Notes under the pieces: generated by a model | Told to the model about the DNA's origin: nothing | What the model saw: only the letters and a program-made list of their open reading frames with translations | Databases searched by the model: none | Shown: positions 4,372 through 6,527 of the stretch, piece by piece | Layout of the letters: every line of letters starts with the position of its first letter | Position numbering within the stretch: the stretch's first letter is position 1 | Program-made: the position numbers and the translations under genes | Origin: CAIWXH01 sp964555675 | Lineage (GTDB): Bacteria; Chloroflexota; Chloroflexia; Chloroflexales; Chloroflexaceae | Length of the DNA: 6,527 nt | Direction of reading: 5' to 3' | Assembly (NCBI GenBank): GCA_964555675.1 | Contig: CAZKTU010000320.1 | Location: 1-6,527, forward strand

Positions 4372-6527
4372 ATGCGCCTGTACCGCCTGCTCGCCCTGCT
4401 CGCCGCGCTGACCCTAGCCCTGGCTGCGTGTGCCGAGGAGCCGCCCCGGCCGCAAAATGAAGCGGCGGACGTGGCCGAAGACGCCGCCGATGTGGTCGAA
4501 GACGCCGCCGACGAGGCTGCCGACGTGGCCGAAGATACCGCCGACGAGGCGGCCGACGCGGTCGAAGACGCCGCCGAGGAGGGGGCGACGCCGGGCACCT
4601 GGCTGGTGATGCTCTACAGCAACGCCGACGACGAGATCCTCGAGCAGGATATTTTTACCGACATCAACGAGGCCGAGCTCGTCGGCTCGTCCGAGCAGGT
4701 CACGATCGTCGCCCAGCTCGACCGCTACAAGGGCGCGTTTCGGGGCGACGGCAACTGGACCGGGACCAAGCGCCTGCTGATCACCCAGGACGACGACCTG
4801 ACGGCGATCAACTCGGAGGAGCTGGCCGATCTGGGCGAGGCCGACATGGCCGACGGGCAGACCCTGGTCGACTTCGTGACCTGGGCCGCCGCGGCCTACC
4901 CGGCCGACCATTACGCCCTGATCATGTCGGACCACGGCATGGGCTGGCCGGGCGGCTGGAACGACCCGGCGCCGGCCGGGGCGGGGCCCGACGGGCTGGC
5001 GCTCACCGCCGAAGGCGATCTGCTGCTGCTCAACGAGATGAGCGCGGCCCTCGACGAAGCCCGCTCGAGCGCGGGCATCGACCAGTTTGAGCTGCTGGGC
5101 TTCGACGCATGCCTGATGGGGCATATCGAGGTGCTGACCGCCATGGCGCCGCACGCCCGCTACATCGTGGCCTCTCAGGAGGTCGAGCCCGCCCTGGGCT
5201 GGGCCTATGCCAGCTTTCTCGGGGCGCTGACCGACAAGCCGGAGATGGACGGCGAGGGGCTGAGCAAAGCGATCGTCGACAGCTACATCGACCAGGACCA
5301 GCGTATCGTCGACGACGAGGCCCGGGCCGCCTTCGCCGAAGAGACCTTCGGGGTCGAGGACAGCGGCGCTGAGCAGATCGCCGAAGAGTTGGGCATCGAC
5401 ATCACCCTGAGCGCCTACGAGAGCGCCAGGCTGCCCGAGCTGCTGGCGGCCCTCGACGGGCTGGTGGGGGCCCTGGCCGAGCTCGACCAGGACCAGGTGG
5501 CCGAGGCGCGGGCCTACGCCCAGAGCTTCGAGAATGTGTTCGACGAGAGCGGGCCGGCGCCCTACATCGACCTGGGCAACTTCGCCGAGCTGCTACGCGA
5601 GCTGGACGACGAGCAGGTCGATGACGCGGCCAAAGCGCTGCTGGAGGCCCTCAAAGACACCGTGATCGCCGAGCGCCATGGCGAAGAGCGGCCGGGGGCC
5701 ACGGGGCTCTCGATCTACTTCCCCAGCTCGGAGCTGTACGAGGGCGAGGCCGCGGGCGCCGAGACCTACGCCCTGGTCGCCGACAGCTTCGCCCAGGGCT
5801 CGCTGTGGGAGAACTTCCTCAACTTCCACTACTTCGGCAGCGAGCTGAGCGACGATACGACGCCGACGGGCACAGCCAATGCGCCGGGGGCGAGTGAGCT
5901 CAGCCTGAGCGAGCTAAGCCTCTCGGAGGAGGAGATCGGGCAGGGCGGCGCGACCACCGTTAGCACCGAGGTGAGCGGCGAGCACATCGGCTTCATCTAC
6001 GCCTTCACCGGCTACTACGACCCCGAGCGTGATACAATCCTGGTGTCGGACCTCGAGTATATCGATGCCGGCGAGTCGCGCGAGGTCGGGGGCGTCTTCT
6101 ACCCCGACTGGGGCGACGAGGGCACGGTCGAGATCGAGTACGAATGGGAGCCGATCATCTACGGGATCGACGACGGCACGGGCAATGGCGTGAGCTTCGC
6201 GCTGCTGACCCCCGAGGACTACGGCGACACCGACGAAAGCTCGACCTACACCGTTGACGGCATCTACACCTTCGCCGAGGGCGAGCAGCGCTACGCCCAG
6301 CTCTACTTCAAGGACGGCGAGCTGCTGAAGGTGCTGGGCTTCAGCGGGCAGAGCGCCCAGGGCGCGCCGCGGGTGATCAGCCCGCGCGAGGGCGACAGCT
6401 TCACGATCTATAACGAGCTGATCAAACTCAACAGCGACAGCGACGCCGAGGTTGAATACTTCCAGGAGGAGGGCTCGACCCTGAGCTTCGGCGAACAGCC
6501 CTGGGAAGTGGCGGAGCTGACGGCGCC
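4372..6527 (+). CDS. Clostripain-like (family C11) cysteine peptidase lipoprotein, 3' end beyond the window
   Basis: The frame stays open for 718 codons to the window edge; the C terminus is missing. Residues 1-20 form a lipoprotein signal peptide (MRLYRL, hydrophobic core, lipobox LAAC with Cys20), so the enzyme should be lipid-anchored outside the cytoplasmic membrane. Residues 31-70 are acidic 11-residue repeats acting as a tether. The C11 peptidase domain follows: TWLVMLYSNADDE (76-88), SDHGMGWPGGW (186-196) with His188, and LLGFDACLMG (241-250) with Cys247. VASQEVEP (266-273) and TGLSIYFP (444-451) are further family motifs. Family members typically cleave after basic residues; the specificity here is not proven. 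A long acidic helical stretch (~290-435) lies between the catalytic motifs and TGLSIYFP. After ~495 a Thr/Ser/Pro-rich linker leads into a probable beta-rich domain (~525 onwards) absent from minimal C11 enzymes. The protein is visibly rich in Asp and Glu. A candidate promoter lies ~60 bases upstream, suggesting its own transcription unit. Confidence 0.92.
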   Translation, partial: MRLYRLLALLAALTLALAACAEEPPRPQNEAADVAEDAADVVEDAADEAADVAEDTADEAADAVEDAAEEGATPGTWLVMLYSNADDEILEQDIFTDINEAELVGSSEQVTIVAQLDRYKGAFRGDGNWTGTKRLLITQDDDLTAINSEELADLGEADMADGQTLVDFVTWAAAAYPADHYALIMSDHGMGWPGGWNDPAPAGAGPDGLALTAEGDLLLLNEMSAALDEARSSAGIDQFELLGFDACLMGHIEVLTAMAPHARYIVASQEVEPALGWAYASFLGALTDKPEMDGEGLSKAIVDSYIDQDQRIVDDEARAAFAEETFGVEDSGAEQIAEELGIDITLSAYESARLPELLAALDGLVGALAELDQDQVAEARAYAQSFENVFDESGPAPYIDLGNFAELLRELDDEQVDDAAKALLEALKDTVIAERHGEERPGATGLSIYFPSSELYEGEAAGAETYALVADSFAQGSLWENFLNFHYFGSELSDDTTPTGTANAPGASELSLSELSLSEEEIGQGGATTVSTEVSGEHIGFIYAFTGYYDPERDTILVSDLEYIDAGESREVGGVFYPDWGDEGTVEIEYEWEPIIYGIDDGTGNGVSFALLTPEDYGDTDESSTYTVDGIYTFAEGEQRYAQLYFKDGELLKVLGFSGQSAQGAPRVISPREGDSFTIYNELIKLNSDSDAEVEYFQEEGSTLSFGEQPWEVAELTA
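4462..4581 (+). repeat. In-frame 33-base repeats encoding acidic 11-residue units
   Basis: Residues 31-70 of the clostripain-like lipoprotein consist of a partial unit AADVAED followed by three 11-residue units, AADVVEDAADE, AADVAEDTADE and AADAVEDAAEE. The DNA is repetitive too, with recurring GCCGACGAGGC and GTCGAAGACGCCGCC blocks. An 11-residue period suits a straight amphipathic helix, with Ala/Val on one side and Asp/Glu on the others. It lies directly after the lipidated cysteine, so it probably acts as a charged spacer between membrane and catalytic domain. Copy number may vary between strains. Confidence 0.85.

Noticed and set aside
4414..5154. Minus-strand open frame of 246 codons opposite the clostripain-like gene
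   Set aside because: It is antisense to the C11 catalytic domain, and its repetitive Gly/Val stretch simply mirrors the acidic repeats on the other strand.

Overview
The window is a very GC-rich bacterial stretch of 6,527 bases with a 100-N scaffold gap at 1681-1780. It looks like a draft genome or metagenome contig. No taxonomic marker gene is present. The family content suggests a high-GC environmental bacterium, and from memory of similar clostripain-type lipoproteins I lean towards Chloroflexota, but this is a weak guess.

Layout. On the minus strand, from 3379 down to 52, lies one large coding region interrupted by the gap. Its N-terminal part (533 residues up to the gap) is an LCAT/PGAP1-like alpha/beta-hydrolase with an intact Ser-Asp-His triad. 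This is followed by a probable beta-sandwich, a Pro/Ala linker and a short coiled coil. The part beyond the gap (542 residues to the TAA stop) is a gingipain-like (C25-type, clan CD, caspase-fold) peptidase with the His-Gly and Ala-Cys catalytic motifs. Both sides run open to the gap edges in whole codons, so they are most simply one protein: a predicted lipase/acyltransferase fused to a caspase-like protease. Two adjacent genes cannot be excluded.

Divergently, on the plus strand, is a complete DUF2071 (YqjF-like) gene at 3462-4196 with a strong Shine-Dalgarno sequence. After a 175-base intergenic region containing a perfect 9-bp inverted repeat and an extended -10-like promoter, a second clan CD peptidase starts at 4372. 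It is a clostripain-like (C11) lipoprotein with an acidic 11-residue repeat tether, and it runs off the window at 6527.

The 82-base divergent region (3380-3461) holds a good candidate promoter for the minus-strand gene and a pair of direct repeats. No RNA genes, mobile elements or CRISPR arrays are visible. The main interest is the hydrolase-protease architecture with no visible signal peptide, close to a separate lipoprotein protease of the same catalytic clan. How the genes work together, if they do, is not shown by the sequence.
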